Shown: piece after piece, positions 9,809 to 18,423 of the stretch | Numbering within the stretch: the first letter of the stretch is position 1 | Layout: the number at the start of each line of letters is the position of its first letter | Origin: Aeromonas encheleia | GTDB taxonomy: Bacteria; Pseudomonadota; Gammaproteobacteria; Enterobacterales; Aeromonadaceae | Assembly: GCF_900637545.1 (NCBI RefSeq) | Contig: NZ_LR134376.1 | Span: forward strand, 339,501 to 403,500 | Direction of reading: 5' to 3' | DNA length: 64,000 nt | Program-made: the position numbers and the translations under genes | The notes under the pieces: generated by a model | What the model was told of the DNA's origin: nothing | Databases searched by the model: none | Seen by the model: only the letters and a program-made list of their open reading frames with translations

Positions 9809-12800
9809 TTGGTCTACCGCTGGCTGAGTCGGGGCTGGTTAGCCCTCGGGGTCTTCTTCGTGCTGCTGGCCATCCTGGTCAGCCTGGTACGCCTTGGCGG
9901 CCCCCTGCTCAACCAGCATCGCCAGGCGCTGATCGCCAGCCTGCTCGGCAACAGTCAGCTGGAGGTCAGTGTCGAGCACGTCGGCCTGGACTGGACCCAG
10001 CGCGGGCCGGCCCTCGAGCTGCAAGGACTCGCCATCGCACCCGATTCGGGGCGTTTCTCCCTGCGCCTCGGCAAGGTGTGGGCCCACCTCGACTTCTGGC
10101 GCTCCCTCAACGAGTGGAAGCCGGTGTTCGGCCAACTGCTGCTGAGCGACGGCGACATAGCGCTGGATCTGGCCCAGCCGGCAGAGCCGGCGGGCGAGAA
10201 AAATCCGAACCAGCAGGCAGCCCTGCTGCGCTTCCTGCTGACCCAGCTCTCCACCTTCGACATTCATGACACCCGCCTGAGCGTGACCACGGCGCTGGGT
10301 GAGGTGCGCGCCCTCAACATCGCCCAGCTGCGCTGGCAGAACCGCGGCCAGCGTCACCAGGGCGTGGGCAAGGCCTATCTCATCAACGGGGTGGGCGAGA
10401 GCGCCATCGATCTCATCCTGGACGTAGACGCCCCCGCGACGCGGTTCGGCAGCCTCAGTGGCCAGCTCTATCTGGGGGCCAGCGAGCTCGACATCAGCCC
10501 CATGCTGGCCAGGATCCACAGCGGCGAGCCCAAGGTGACGGGCCAGCTCGACTTCCAGCTGTGGAGCAACTTTGCCAACGGTCAGCTGGGGGACTCGCTG
10601 CTGGCCTTTGGCAACAACCATCTGATCTGGAAGGACGAGGTCAAGGGAGAGCCACACCGGCTCGATCTGCGCGGCGGCAAGATCCAGCTGCGGCGGTCGG
10701 GGGAGGAGTGGCAGCTCGCCAGCCATGATGTGATCTTCAAGCTCGATGGCGCGACCTGGCTGCACAGCCGGCTGCAGCTCGAGCGGGTGGGCGAACGCAT
10801 CCAGGGCTATGTGCCCGCCATCGACATCAGCCAGATCGCCAGCCTGAGCCAGCTGGTCTCGGGTCTCTATCCCCGCCTGACTGAGACCCTCAAGCGCACC
10901 CAGCCCAAGGGCAAGTTGCAGGATCTGATCCTGCAGGCGGATGCGAACTGGCAGGGGCTCTCCCTCGCCGGACGGCTCGCGGGCTTCGAGATGAAGGCCT
11001 GGCGGGATGTGCCTGGCCTGCAGAACCTGGACGGCGAATTCTGGCTGACCCCGGCGGGCGGCGGCGCCCGCCTGGGCCTCGGCAAGGGCAAGGTGGATCC
11101 GGCGCGCCACTTCAAGGAGCCGATCCCGGTCGACAGCCTGGCGGCGCGGCTGGATTGGTGGCAGACGCCGGCAGGCTGGGTGCTCTATGGCCAGGACATC
11201 GCCTTGGACAACCCGGATCTGCGCCTCGCCAGCCGCTTCCGGCTCGATCTGTTCGAGCACCCCTTCCTCGCCCTGACCGGCCGCATCGACGTCAAGAACG
11301 CGGGCCATGCCTATCGCTATTACCCGCTGGCCGTGATGAGTGACGGCCTGGTGAACTACCTGAGCGGTGCCATCAAGGGGGGCCAGGCCAAGGGCGCCGA
11401 CCTGCTCTGGTACGGCGAGTTCAGGGACTTCCCCTACGATCAGGGCGCCGGCGTCTTCCAGGTGGCGGTGCCGCTCGAGAAGGCGACCTTCCAGTTCTTC
11501 CCCGGTTGGCAACCGCTCACCGACCTGCAGATCGATCTGCTGTTCCAGAACGCCAGCCTTGACATGAACAGCCGCTCCACCCGGCTCGGCAAAGCCGGCT
11601 CCGACTCGGTGCATGCCTGGATCCCGACGCTGGCCCCGGGCGCCCATCTCTACGTGGACGCCAGGGTCGCCGGCGAGGGCAAGGCCATCAGCGACTATCT
11701 GCAGGATTCGCCGATGGGCAACTCCGTCGGCCAGGCGCTGCGGGAGATCGAGATCCGCGGGCCCATGAAGGGCACGGTCAAGCTGGATATTCCGCTCGGC
11801 GGCAAGGGCGAGGTCAAGGCCAGCGGAGATGCCTTGTTCCACAACAACAAGGTCAGGATCGCCGCCCTCGACATGCCGCTGGAGCGGGTCGATGGCCGAC
11901 TGCTGTATGACAACGAACACACCCGCTTCAGCAATCTCAAGGCCAGCCTGTGGGATCAGCCGCTGACCCTGGATTACCAGGGCAAGCAGTTGCCGAACCG
12001 CTACCAGGTCGATCTCAAGTTCAAGGGGCAGTGGGACAGCAGTCGCCAACGCCGCGACATCCCCGCCCTCGAGCTGCTCAAGGGGCGCAGCAACTGGACT
12101 GGCGCCCTGGGGCTGACGCTGCCCAATGACAAGCCGTTCAGCTTCCAGCTGGCGCTGGACTCCAACCTGCAGGGGATGGGGCTGGATCTGCCGTTCCCCC
12201 TCGCCAAGACGGCCGACAGCCAGCTCCCGCTCAAGGTCACGGTGCGAGGCCGCGACGGCGCCGCCGATATTCGCGGCGTGCTGGGGAACGATGTGGACAT
12301 GCAGAGCCGGCTGGTTTACGGCGAGGGCACGCCCTACCTCAGCCGGGTGCGGGTCGACGTCGGCCAGCCGGGGGCCAGGGTGTTGCAGGACAAGCCCATG
12401 CTGCTGGTCATCAACCAGCCGCATGCGGACGTGGGTGGCTGGCTGGCGCGGCTCAAGCGCTGGCTGCCGAGCCAGGCCGAGAGCGGCAATGCGGTGGTCG
12501 GCCCCTCCTTCCTGCCGCAGGAGTGGTGGGTGGATGGCCAGCTGGCCAGGGCCGATATCGGCAGCGCCAACATCAAGGCGGTGCGCTTCACCGTGGGCCC
12601 GGTCCGCCAGGCCACCGAGGTGATGATCGACAGCCCGGATGTGATGGGGGTGGTGCGCATCCCCGTCGCCGGCCAACAGCCCATCGACGCCAAATTCGCC
12701 AGGATCTACTGGTCCGGCAAGGGATCGGACCTCAGCCCGGAGCCGGATGCCCGGCAGGACAAGGCCATCATGGACGCCATCCCCTGGCTCAACTTCAGCT

Positions 12801-13705
12801 GTGTGGACTGCCGTTTCGGCACCCTGCCGCTGGGGGAGCTGAAAGGCGAACTGGTGCCCGGCGTCAACCAGCTGGCCCTCAAGGGGCTGGAGATGAAGCT
12901 CGCCGGCAGCACCCTGAGCGGGAACGCCGAATGGCTGGCGCTACCCGGCCAGATGCAGACCAGGGCCCGGCTCAAGCTCAACACCCAGAACAGCGAGCTG
13001 TTGCTGCAGCGACTCGGCTTCACCTCGCCCATCGGCGATGCGCCGGGCAAGCTGGCGCTGGATCTGAACTGGCGTGACGTTCCCTACCGGCTGGATCTGC
13101 CGACCCTGGGGGGTACCGCCGACTATCAGCTGGAAGGCGGCACCCTGCGGGAGGTCAACGACAAGGGGGCCCGCCTGCTCTCCCTGCTCAGCCTGGATTC
13201 GTTGCTGCGCAAGCTGCGGCTCGATTTCCGCGATGTGTTCGACAAGGGCTTCTACTTCGAATCCATGTCCGCCTCCGCCAAGATCAAGCAGGGGGTGGTG
13301 GACAACAACGACTTCTACATGAAGGGGGCGGCGGGCAACCTGCGCGGTGAGGGCATCGCCGATCTGGTGCGCTGGCGACTCGATTACGATCTGAGCTTCT
13401 CCCCGAATCTGGGGGGCACCCTGCCGGTGGTGGCCGCCTTCTCGCTGACCCCGATCACCGGGCTCTATGTGCTGGCGCTCTCCAAGCTGCTGGAGCCGGT
13501 GGTGGACGTGGTGACCCGCATCGACTTCCGGGTCTCGGGCCCGCTGGATGATCCCAAGCTGATCGAGGCGGGGCGGGACAAGGCGCGCATCAAGCTCAAC
13601 CAGCAGCAGAAGCAGGCGGTGGATGCGGTGGCTCCCAGCCTGCCCGCCGAGGAGGTCACCCCCTTCCTGCTGACCCCCAAGCATACCGGACCCGGTCAGC
13701 GCTGA
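9809..13705 (+). CDS. yhdP: AsmA-like envelope protein YhdP
   Basis: 1298-residue protein with one N-terminal membrane helix (about 8-30) and a very long periplasmic beta-rich region (DUF3971, AsmA/TamB type). In E. coli YhdP, TamB and YdbH are AsmA-like proteins needed for phospholipid transport from the inner to the outer membrane. The start is TTG at 9809, directly after the rng stop; no later start keeps the membrane helix, and translation is probably coupled to rng. The C-terminal AsmA-like part includes FSLTPITGLYVLALSKLLEP. The size and the position after rng match the family. Confidence 0.9.
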   Translation: MVYRWLSRGWLALGVFFVLLAILVSLVRLGGPLLNQHRQALIASLLGNSQLEVSVEHVGLDWTQRGPALELQGLAIAPDSGRFSLRLGKVWAHLDFWRSLNEWKPVFGQLLLSDGDIALDLAQPAEPAGEKNPNQQAALLRFLLTQLSTFDIHDTRLSVTTALGEVRALNIAQLRWQNRGQRHQGVGKAYLINGVGESAIDLILDVDAPATRFGSLSGQLYLGASELDISPMLARIHSGEPKVTGQLDFQLWSNFANGQLGDSLLAFGNNHLIWKDEVKGEPHRLDLRGGKIQLRRSGEEWQLASHDVIFKLDGATWLHSRLQLERVGERIQGYVPAIDISQIASLSQLVSGLYPRLTETLKRTQPKGKLQDLILQADANWQGLSLAGRLAGFEMKAWRDVPGLQNLDGEFWLTPAGGGARLGLGKGKVDPARHFKEPIPVDSLAARLDWWQTPAGWVLYGQDIALDNPDLRLASRFRLDLFEHPFLALTGRIDVKNAGHAYRYYPLAVMSDGLVNYLSGAIKGGQAKGADLLWYGEFRDFPYDQGAGVFQVAVPLEKATFQFFPGWQPLTDLQIDLLFQNASLDMNSRSTRLGKAGSDSVHAWIPTLAPGAHLYVDARVAGEGKAISDYLQDSPMGNSVGQALREIEIRGPMKGTVKLDIPLGGKGEVKASGDALFHNNKVRIAALDMPLERVDGRLLYDNEHTRFSNLKASLWDQPLTLDYQGKQLPNRYQVDLKFKGQWDSSRQRRDIPALELLKGRSNWTGALGLTLPNDKPFSFQLALDSNLQGMGLDLPFPLAKTADSQLPLKVTVRGRDGAADIRGVLGNDVDMQSRLVYGEGTPYLSRVRVDVGQPGARVLQDKPMLLVINQPHADVGGWLARLKRWLPSQAESGNAVVGPSFLPQEWWVDGQLARADIGSANIKAVRFTVGPVRQATEVMIDSPDVMGVVRIPVAGQQPIDAKFARIYWSGKGSDLSPEPDARQDKAIMDAIPWLNFSCVDCRFGTLPLGELKGELVPGVNQLALKGLEMKLAGSTLSGNAEWLALPGQMQTRARLKLNTQNSELLLQRLGFTSPIGDAPGKLALDLNWRDVPYRLDLPTLGGTADYQLEGGTLREVNDKGARLLSLLSLDSLLRKLRLDFRDVFDKGFYFESMSASAKIKQGVVDNNDFYMKGAAGNLRGEGIADLVRWRLDYDLSFSPNLGGTLPVVAAFSLTPITGLYVLALSKLLEPVVDVVTRIDFRVSGPLDDPKLIEAGRDKARIKLNQQQKQAVDAVAPSLPAEEVTPFLLTPKHTGPGQR

Positions 13706-13740
13706 GGCGGGTAGGGGTCTTCAATCACAAGGAGTGAGCC

Positions 13741-14073
13741 ATGATCCGACACATTCTGCTGATCACCTTCAAGAGAGAGGTCCAGGCCGACGGTATCGCG
13801 GCTGTCAGGGCAGCCTTTCTCGACATCCCGGCCAAGGTCAGTGGCGTGGTAGCCGTCGAGTGGGGCCAGGATGACAGCCCAGAAGGGCGCGCCGAAGGCT
13901 TCACCCACAGCGTGCTGATGACCTTCGCCGACGAGGCCGCCCGCCAGTGTTACCTGCCCCATCCGGCTCATGCTGCTCTCAAGGCCCTCTTTCACCCCGT
14001 GCTGGCACGTATCATAGTGCTGGATTACACCCTGCAAGCCGGGGATGCGGTCCTTGCAAAGGAGCCGTCGTGA
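13741..14073 (+). CDS. Dabb-domain (stress-responsive A/B barrel) protein
   Basis: 110-residue single-domain protein beginning MIRHILLITFK, with the Dabb (ferredoxin-like dimeric alpha/beta barrel) pattern: H-hydrophobic strand, VVAVEWGQD, THSVLMTFADEAARQCYLPHPAH and a final IIVLDY strand. Such domains occur in small oxygenase-like or stress proteins of uncertain function. A strong ribosome-binding site (AAGGAG) precedes it, and its stop overlaps the start of the next gene. The pair is inserted between yhdP and the nitrilase, which are normally adjacent in related genomes. Confidence 0.8.
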   Translation: MIRHILLITFKREVQADGIAAVRAAFLDIPAKVSGVVAVEWGQDDSPEGRAEGFTHSVLMTFADEAARQCYLPHPAHAALKALFHPVLARIIVLDYTLQAGDAVLAKEPS

Positions 14074-14672
14074 TGGTTGATGAGCGTTGCCCTGCTATTC
14101 CGCTACTTCAACGTGCTCTGCTGCAAGCCGTGATTGAGCATGGCGCGGCTCACCCTGCCATAGACGCTGGAGTGGTGGTTGGGTCACTCGCCAAGGGCAA
14201 GGCCGACAGGGTGTCCGATGTCGATGTCTTGTTGCTGGCTACGCCGGGTTTTCACAATCAGGCGGCATCACTGGTGCGGTCTATTGTGGGTGAGCGCGAA
14301 GTATTTCACTGCTGGCAGGGAAAGCATGAAGAGGTTTGTTCCTACTGGCGTTATATCTTCTATGACATGTCCAGCATAGAGATCCACATCCTCGATAGTG
14401 GCACCGAGTTTCCTCTTGCCAAGCCTTACTTGCCTCTCTTCGATAAAACATCTTGTCTACCGGGGTTGGAGGTAGGAGGCACGGCGCCAAGTCACTGTGA
14501 TTTTCCAGCCTATATCGCCGATGGCGATGGTTTGGTATGGGAATTGTTTGATTGCCTTAAATGGGCCCAAAGGGGCCAACGAGATCTGGTCCGACACCAT
14601 CTTCGCAAACTGTTGAGCAAAATGGATAAAGACCCGAATATCAGGACTGCCATCAACGCCGACAAGGAGTGA
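14073..14672 (+). CDS. Nucleotidyltransferase-fold protein, unknown substrate
   Basis: 199 residues counted from the ATG that overlaps the previous stop (TGATG). Residues ~36-55 carry GSLAKGKADRVSDVDVLL, the G-S-x-D-x-D signature of the polymerase-beta-like nucleotidyltransferase (NTP_transf_2) fold, with both metal-binding aspartates present. The C-terminal half is helical (LVWELFDCLKWAQRGQRDLVRHHLRKLL) and could be the all-alpha companion domain seen in adenylyltransferases of the aminoglycoside-resistance or MNT type. Base composition is visibly lower in GC than its neighbours, which suggests recent gain. Substrate cannot be predicted; no separate HEPN partner is seen. Confidence 0.7.
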   Translation: MVDERCPAIPLLQRALLQAVIEHGAAHPAIDAGVVVGSLAKGKADRVSDVDVLLLATPGFHNQAASLVRSIVGEREVFHCWQGKHEEVCSYWRYIFYDMSSIEIHILDSGTEFPLAKPYLPLFDKTSCLPGLEVGGTAPSHCDFPAYIADGDGLVWELFDCLKWAQRGQRDLVRHHLRKLLSKMDKDPNIRTAINADKE

Positions 14673-14675
14673 GTC

Positions 14676-15482
14676 ATGTGGTTAGCTGCAATACAGCTGG
14701 TGTCCGGTCGGCACTGGCAGGATAACCGGGAGCAGATCGCCGCCGAGCTGGCGGCCCTGCCCAAAGCGCGCCCCTTGCTGGTGCTGCTGCCGGAAAACTT
14801 CGCCCTGTTTGGCGAACGCCAGGGCTATCTGGACAACGCCGAAGCGATCGGTGAGGGGCCCATCCAGCAACAGCTGGCCCTGTGGGCCCGGGAGCAGGGG
14901 ATCTGGCTGGTGGCCGGCGCCATGCCCACCCGCATCCCCGGCTCGAGCCATATCCACACCAGCTCGCTGGTGTTCGATCCCAACGGGGATCTCAAGGGCC
15001 ATTACCACAAGATCCACCTGTTCGACGTGGACGTGGCCGACAACCAGGGCCGCTACCGGGAGTCGGAGACCTTCAGCCCCGGCCAGGATCCCGTGTTGGT
15101 GGATTCCCCCTTTGGTCCCCTCGGCCTCTCTATCTGTTATGATCTGCGCTTCCCCGAGCTCTATCGTCGGCTGAGCCGCGCCGGTGCCCGGGTGCTGCTG
15201 GTGCCGGCGGCCTTCACCGCCGTGACCGGCGAGGCGCACTGGGAGCCGCTGCTGCGGGCCCGCGCCATCGAGAACCAGTGCTATGTGGTGGCCGCCAATC
15301 AGGGCGGCAGCCATGAGACGGGGCGCCAGACCTGGGGCCACAGCATGGTGATCGATCCCTGGGGCCGGGTGCTGGCCTGTCAGCCATCGGGCCGTGCGAC
15401 CGTGCTGGCGAAGATGGATCCCGCCCTCGGCGAGGAGCTGGCGCGGACCATGCCGGTGCTGCAACACGCCCGATTGCTGTAG
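14676..15482 (+). CDS. Nitrilase-superfamily amidohydrolase (Nit2-like)
   Basis: 268-residue carbon-nitrogen hydrolase with the complete catalytic triad: Glu40 (LLPENF), Lys112 (GHYHKIHLFDVD) and Cys154 (GLSICYDLRFPELYR). The close match to the Nit1/Nit2 style of motifs suggests omega-amidase or deaminated-glutathione amidase activity; the exact substrate is inferred only. It lies between yhdP and tldD as in many gammaproteobacteria. The ribosome-binding site AAGGAG and the sequence around it are nearly identical to those ahead of the Dabb gene at 13741. Confidence 0.88.
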   Translation: MWLAAIQLVSGRHWQDNREQIAAELAALPKARPLLVLLPENFALFGERQGYLDNAEAIGEGPIQQQLALWAREQGIWLVAGAMPTRIPGSSHIHTSSLVFDPNGDLKGHYHKIHLFDVDVADNQGRYRESETFSPGQDPVLVDSPFGPLGLSICYDLRFPELYRRLSRAGARVLLVPAAFTAVTGEAHWEPLLRARAIENQCYVVAANQGGSHETGRQTWGHSMVIDPWGRVLACQPSGRATVLAKMDPALGEELARTMPVLQHARLL

Positions 15483-15491
15483 GTCTGCATG

Positions 15492-15609
15492 GGTTCGATT
15501 AGCCGCATGGCGGCGCAATCGGACTAGCGCGAAACGGCCGCATCGAGAGTTCGTGAATACCCTTGCATATGGCACACATGACGTTCGATTGCGCGTCGCG
15601 AATCGAACC
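15492..15609. repeat. Nested inverted repeats in the tldD leader
   Basis: Outer arms GGTTCGATT (15492-15500) and AATCGAACC (15601-15609) and inner arms GCGCAATCG (15513-15521) and CGATTGCGC (15586-15594) are perfect inverted pairs about 65-100 bases apart. They fill most of the 196-base gap between the nitrilase gene and tldD. The gap has no other recognised feature. It may fold as a long hairpin in the tldD leader or be a small palindromic element. Confidence 0.5.
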
Positions 15610-15678
15610 TACTTTGCCCTTTCTCGTTGAGACAGGGGATTTTATTACGACATCTCCCAGCGAGAATGGAGAACAAGA

Positions 15679-17127
15679 TTGAGTCTATTGAGCCAGGTTA
15701 GTGCCTCATTGTTGGCCCCGAACGACCTCGATGAAGGACGGCTGCAGCAACTGCTCGGCAGCCTGATGAGCCATCAGGTGGAGTTCGGCGACCTCTATTT
15801 CCAGCGCAGCTGGCACGAGTCCTGGATGCTGGAAGATGGCATCGTCAAGGATGGCAGCTACAACATCGACCAGGGGGTCGGGGTGCGCGCCGTCAGCGGC
15901 GAGAAGACCGGCTTCGCCTACTCCGACGAGCTGAGCCTGCTGGCGCTGCAACAGTCGGTCACCGCCGCCCGTGGTATCGCCGCCGCCGGCGCCCAGGGCA
16001 AGGTGAAGGCCTGGGCTCGCACCGAAGCAAACCTGCTCTATCCGGCCATGGATCCGCTGCAGACCCTCGACAAGTACCAGAAGATCGCGCTGCTTGAGCA
16101 GATGGACAAGTTTGCCCGCAGCCTGGATCCCGCCATCAATCAGGTGATGGCCTCCATCAGCGGTGTCTATGAAGAGATACTGGTGGCCGCCACCGATGGC
16201 ACGCTCGCCGCCGACGTGCGCCCGCTGGTGCGGCTGTCGGTGACCGTCATCGCCGAGAAGGGGGATCGCCGTGAGCGCGGCAGCGCCGGCGGCGGTGGCC
16301 GCTGCGGTTATGACCATTTCCTGGAGCTGGACGGGCTGGAGAGCCGGGCCTTCGGCTATGTGCGCGAGGCGGTGCGTCAGGCGCTGGTCAACCTCGAGGC
16401 CATAGATGCCCCGGCCGGCACCATGCCGGTGGTGCTCGGCGCCGGCTGGCCCGGTGTGCTGCTGCACGAGGCGGTGGGGCACGGCCTGGAGGGGGACTTC
16501 AACCGCAAGGGCTCGTCCGCCTTCGCCGGCCGCATCGGCGAGCAGGTTGCCTCCAAGCACTGCACCATAGTCGATGACGGTACCCTGGTGGGCCGACGCG
16601 GCTCCGTTAGCATCGATGACGAGGGCACGCCGGGCGGTTACAACGTGCTGATCGAGAACGGTATTCTCAAGGGCTACCTGCAGGATAAGCAGAACGCCCG
16701 GCTGATGGGGGTACCGCTCACCGGCAACGGTCGTCGCGAATCCTATGCCGCCCTGCCGATGCCGCGGATGACCAACACCTATATGCTGGCGGGTCAGTAC
16801 GATCCGGCGGAGATCATCGCCTCGGTGAAGAAGGGCATCTATGCCCCCAACTTCGGCGGCGGTCAGGTGGACATCACCTCCGGCAAGTTCGTCTTCTCCG
16901 CCTCCGAGGCCTACCTCATCGAGGATGGCAAGATCACCGCCCCCATCAAGGGCGCCACGCTCATCGGCAACGGCCCAGAGGCCATGCGCCAGGTCTCCAT
17001 GGTGGGCCACGATCTGGCATTGGATCGCGGGGTCGGGGTCTGTGGCAAGGAGGGCCAGAGCGTCCCGGTCGGGGTCGGCCAGCCGACCCTCAAGCTGGAT
17101 CAGCTGACCGTGGGCGGTACCCAGTAA
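15679..17127 (+). CDS. tldD: Metalloprotease TldD
   Basis: Subunit of the TldD/TldE protease, which in E. coli degrades unfolded peptides and matures microcin B17 and the CcdA antitoxin. The zinc motif HExxxH is present (His263, Glu264, His268 in [14 protein letters not shown]). The length of 482 residues fits the family. The start is TTG at 15679, preceded by GGAGAAC; the N-terminus [14 protein letters not shown] agrees with TldD proteins. A strong terminator follows. The partner gene tldE/pmbA is not in this window. Confidence 0.95.
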   Translation: MSLLSQVSASLLAPNDLDEGRLQQLLGSLMSHQVEFGDLYFQRSWHESWMLEDGIVKDGSYNIDQGVGVRAVSGEKTGFAYSDELSLLALQQSVTAARGIAAAGAQGKVKAWARTEANLLYPAMDPLQTLDKYQKIALLEQMDKFARSLDPAINQVMASISGVYEEILVAATDGTLAADVRPLVRLSVTVIAEKGDRRERGSAGGGGRCGYDHFLELDGLESRAFGYVREAVRQALVNLEAIDAPAGTMPVVLGAGWPGVLLHEAVGHGLEGDFNRKGSSAFAGRIGEQVASKHCTIVDDGTLVGRRGSVSIDDEGTPGGYNVLIENGILKGYLQDKQNARLMGVPLTGNGRRESYAALPMPRMTNTYMLAGQYDPAEIIASVKKGIYAPNFGGGQVDITSGKFVFSASEAYLIEDGKITAPIKGATLIGNGPEAMRQVSMVGHDLALDRGVGVCGKEGQSVPVGVGQPTLKLDQLTVGGTQ

Positions 17128-17153
17128 CGGGTCACCCAGTCCATATCCGATCA

Positions 17154-17184
17154 AAAAAGACCCCGGCCAGTGCCGGGGTTTTTT
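17154..17184 (+). terminator. Intrinsic terminator of tldD
   Basis: CCCCGGC (17161-17167), loop CAGT, GCCGGGG (17172-17178), then TTTTTT; an A-run precedes the stem. It closes the long mre-to-tldD gene block. Confidence 0.9.
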
Positions 17185-17208
17185 ATTGGCGCTGGCGGCC
17201 GGGCGCAA

Positions 17209-17235
17209 CAAAAAGCCCCGGACAGGGTCGGGGCT
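17209..17235 (-). terminator. Terminator of the small minus-strand gene
   Basis: AGCCCCG (17214-17220) pairs with CGGGGCT (17229-17235); on the minus strand the stem is followed by TTTTTG. It lies about 17 bases past the stop of the 67-residue gene. Confidence 0.8.
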
Positions 17236-17251
17236 GGGGAGGCAGGGCGGG

Positions 17252-17455
17252 TCAGTTGACCGAGATGGCCCTGGCGTCGATGTAGTAGTGCGGCCTGCCC
17301 TGGGGATCGATCCGGATCTGGGCCACCAGGCGGTTGGATTCCCGGTGTTCCCATCCCTTGGCCTGCCGGCTGGGGGACGGGCTGGTGACACCGACCACGG
17401 TCAGGTACTCATGAAACAGGCTGTAACTGCGGATCTCGGTCAGCATCTTTTCCAT
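17252..17455 (-). CDS. Small hypothetical protein, 67 residues
   Basis: I do not recognise a family. Reasons to call it real: a good ribosome-binding site (AGGAGAG, about 6 bases before the ATG), normal codon composition, a dedicated terminator just downstream, and position in an otherwise empty gap. The sequence is soluble and mixed in charge (MEKMLTEIRSYSLFHEYLTV... RIDPQGRPHYYIDARAI), with no signal peptide or membrane segment. The C-terminal half reads like a small beta-hairpin domain. Function unknown. Confidence 0.65.
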   Translation of the reverse strand: MEKMLTEIRSYSLFHEYLTVVGVTSPSPSRQAKGWEHRESNRLVAQIRIDPQGRPHYYIDARAISVN

Positions 17456-17572
17456 TGCATCTCTCCTGAGGGGGTGGATAGGGTGGTATCACCTTAGTCC
17501 TCATTAGCTGAATGCTGGCTGTACAAAAAATAACCAAAATGGGCCGTTCCGCTGACCCTTATTCCAATCCAC

Positions 17573-18292
17573 TCAGGATCCACGTGCCTCCAGTGTCAGC
17601 TTGACGGCCTCCTCGTCCGGCCCCGCGGTCTTGTGCTGTACCTGAGCGGCGGGCGCACCGTGGAACACGGGATCCTGCGCCACTTCCTTGATGCCGTTGA
17701 TGCAGAACTGCATGCCCATGCACACCAGCAGGAAGCCCATGATGCGGGTCATTGCGTCGATGCCGGTGGCCCCGAGGATCTTGCAGACCGGATCCGCCAG
17801 CTTGAGCACGCCCCAGCTGAGCAGGCTCATCAGGGCGAAGGCGGTGACCACGGCGGCATAGATGACGAAGCGGTTGTAGTCGGCCGGCAGTTCGGCGATC
17901 TGGGCGGCGCCGCTGATCACCAGCGCCATGGTGCCCGGCCCGCACATGCTGGGCATGGTGAGCGGCACGAAGGCGATGCTCTGGTTGATGTCGACCCCGG
18001 TGGCCTGGCTGGGGGCGGGGAACAGCATGCGAAAGCCGATGAAGGCGATGATCAGGCCACCGGCCAGTCGCAGGCCGGGGATGGAGATCCCGAACAGATC
18101 CAGGATGGAGGACCCGATGAAGAAGCTGACGCAGAGGGTGGCGAACAGATAGATGGCGGCCAGATTGATCTGGCGGCGCACGTGTTCACGGGACATGCCC
18201 TTACTCAGTCCGAGCAGCAGGGTGGCCGTGGTGGGGGGATTGACCATGGGCAGCAAGGCCAGCAAGGCAATGAATACGACCTGGAAAAACAT
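17573..18292 (-). CDS. MarC-family inner-membrane protein
   Basis: 239-residue polytopic membrane protein with about six hydrophobic helices in the arrangement of the MarC/UPF0056 family, including MVNPPTTATLLLGLSKGMS near the start and PLTMPSMCGPGTMALVISG in the middle, the two conserved half-repeats of this family. These proteins are grouped with amino-acid exporters in transporter lists, but the physiological role is not established; MarC itself is not needed for multiple antibiotic resistance. A good ribosome-binding site (GAGGTG) precedes the ATG. A ~30-residue acidic tail ends the protein. Confidence 0.88.
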   Translation of the reverse strand: MFFQVVFIALLALLPMVNPPTTATLLLGLSKGMSREHVRRQINLAAIYLFATLCVSFFIGSSILDLFGISIPGLRLAGGLIIAFIGFRMLFPAPSQATGVDINQSIAFVPLTMPSMCGPGTMALVISGAAQIAELPADYNRFVIYAAVVTAFALMSLLSWGVLKLADPVCKILGATGIDAMTRIMGFLLVCMGMQFCINGIKEVAQDPVFHGAPAAQVQHKTAGPDEEAVKLTLEARGS

Positions 18293-18323
18293 CTTTCACC
18301 TCGGGGTGGTTGGCAAACAACAG

Positions 18324-18343
18324 GGCCAGACGGTGGTCTGGCC
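18324..18343 (-). promoter_or_regulatory. Hairpin upstream of the marC-family gene
   Basis: GGCCAGAC, a 4-base loop and GTCTGGCC form an 8-bp perfect stem 32 bases ahead of the gene at 18292. It lacks a clear T-run on either strand and could be a leader hairpin or a second weak terminator for the transporter gene upstream. Confidence 0.4.
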
Positions 18344-18390
18344 TTAAGGGGGGGCTACTCTACGGGAGCCAGGCTGAATATAGCCGGAAC

Positions 18391-18416
18391 AAAGGGGCCC
18401 CGAAAGTCTGGGGCCC
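18391..18416 (-). terminator. Terminator of the MHS transporter gene
   Basis: On the minus strand GGGCCCC, an 8-base loop and GGGGCCC are followed by CTTTGTT. It lies just past the stop at 18424. Confidence 0.65.
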
Positions 18417-18423
18417 GCACCGG

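Noticed and set aside
15490..15610. A GGTTCGATT box suggested a tRNA gene on either strand.
   Set aside because: No acceptor stem, anticodon arm or D-arm can be built around it; it is one arm of an inverted repeat.
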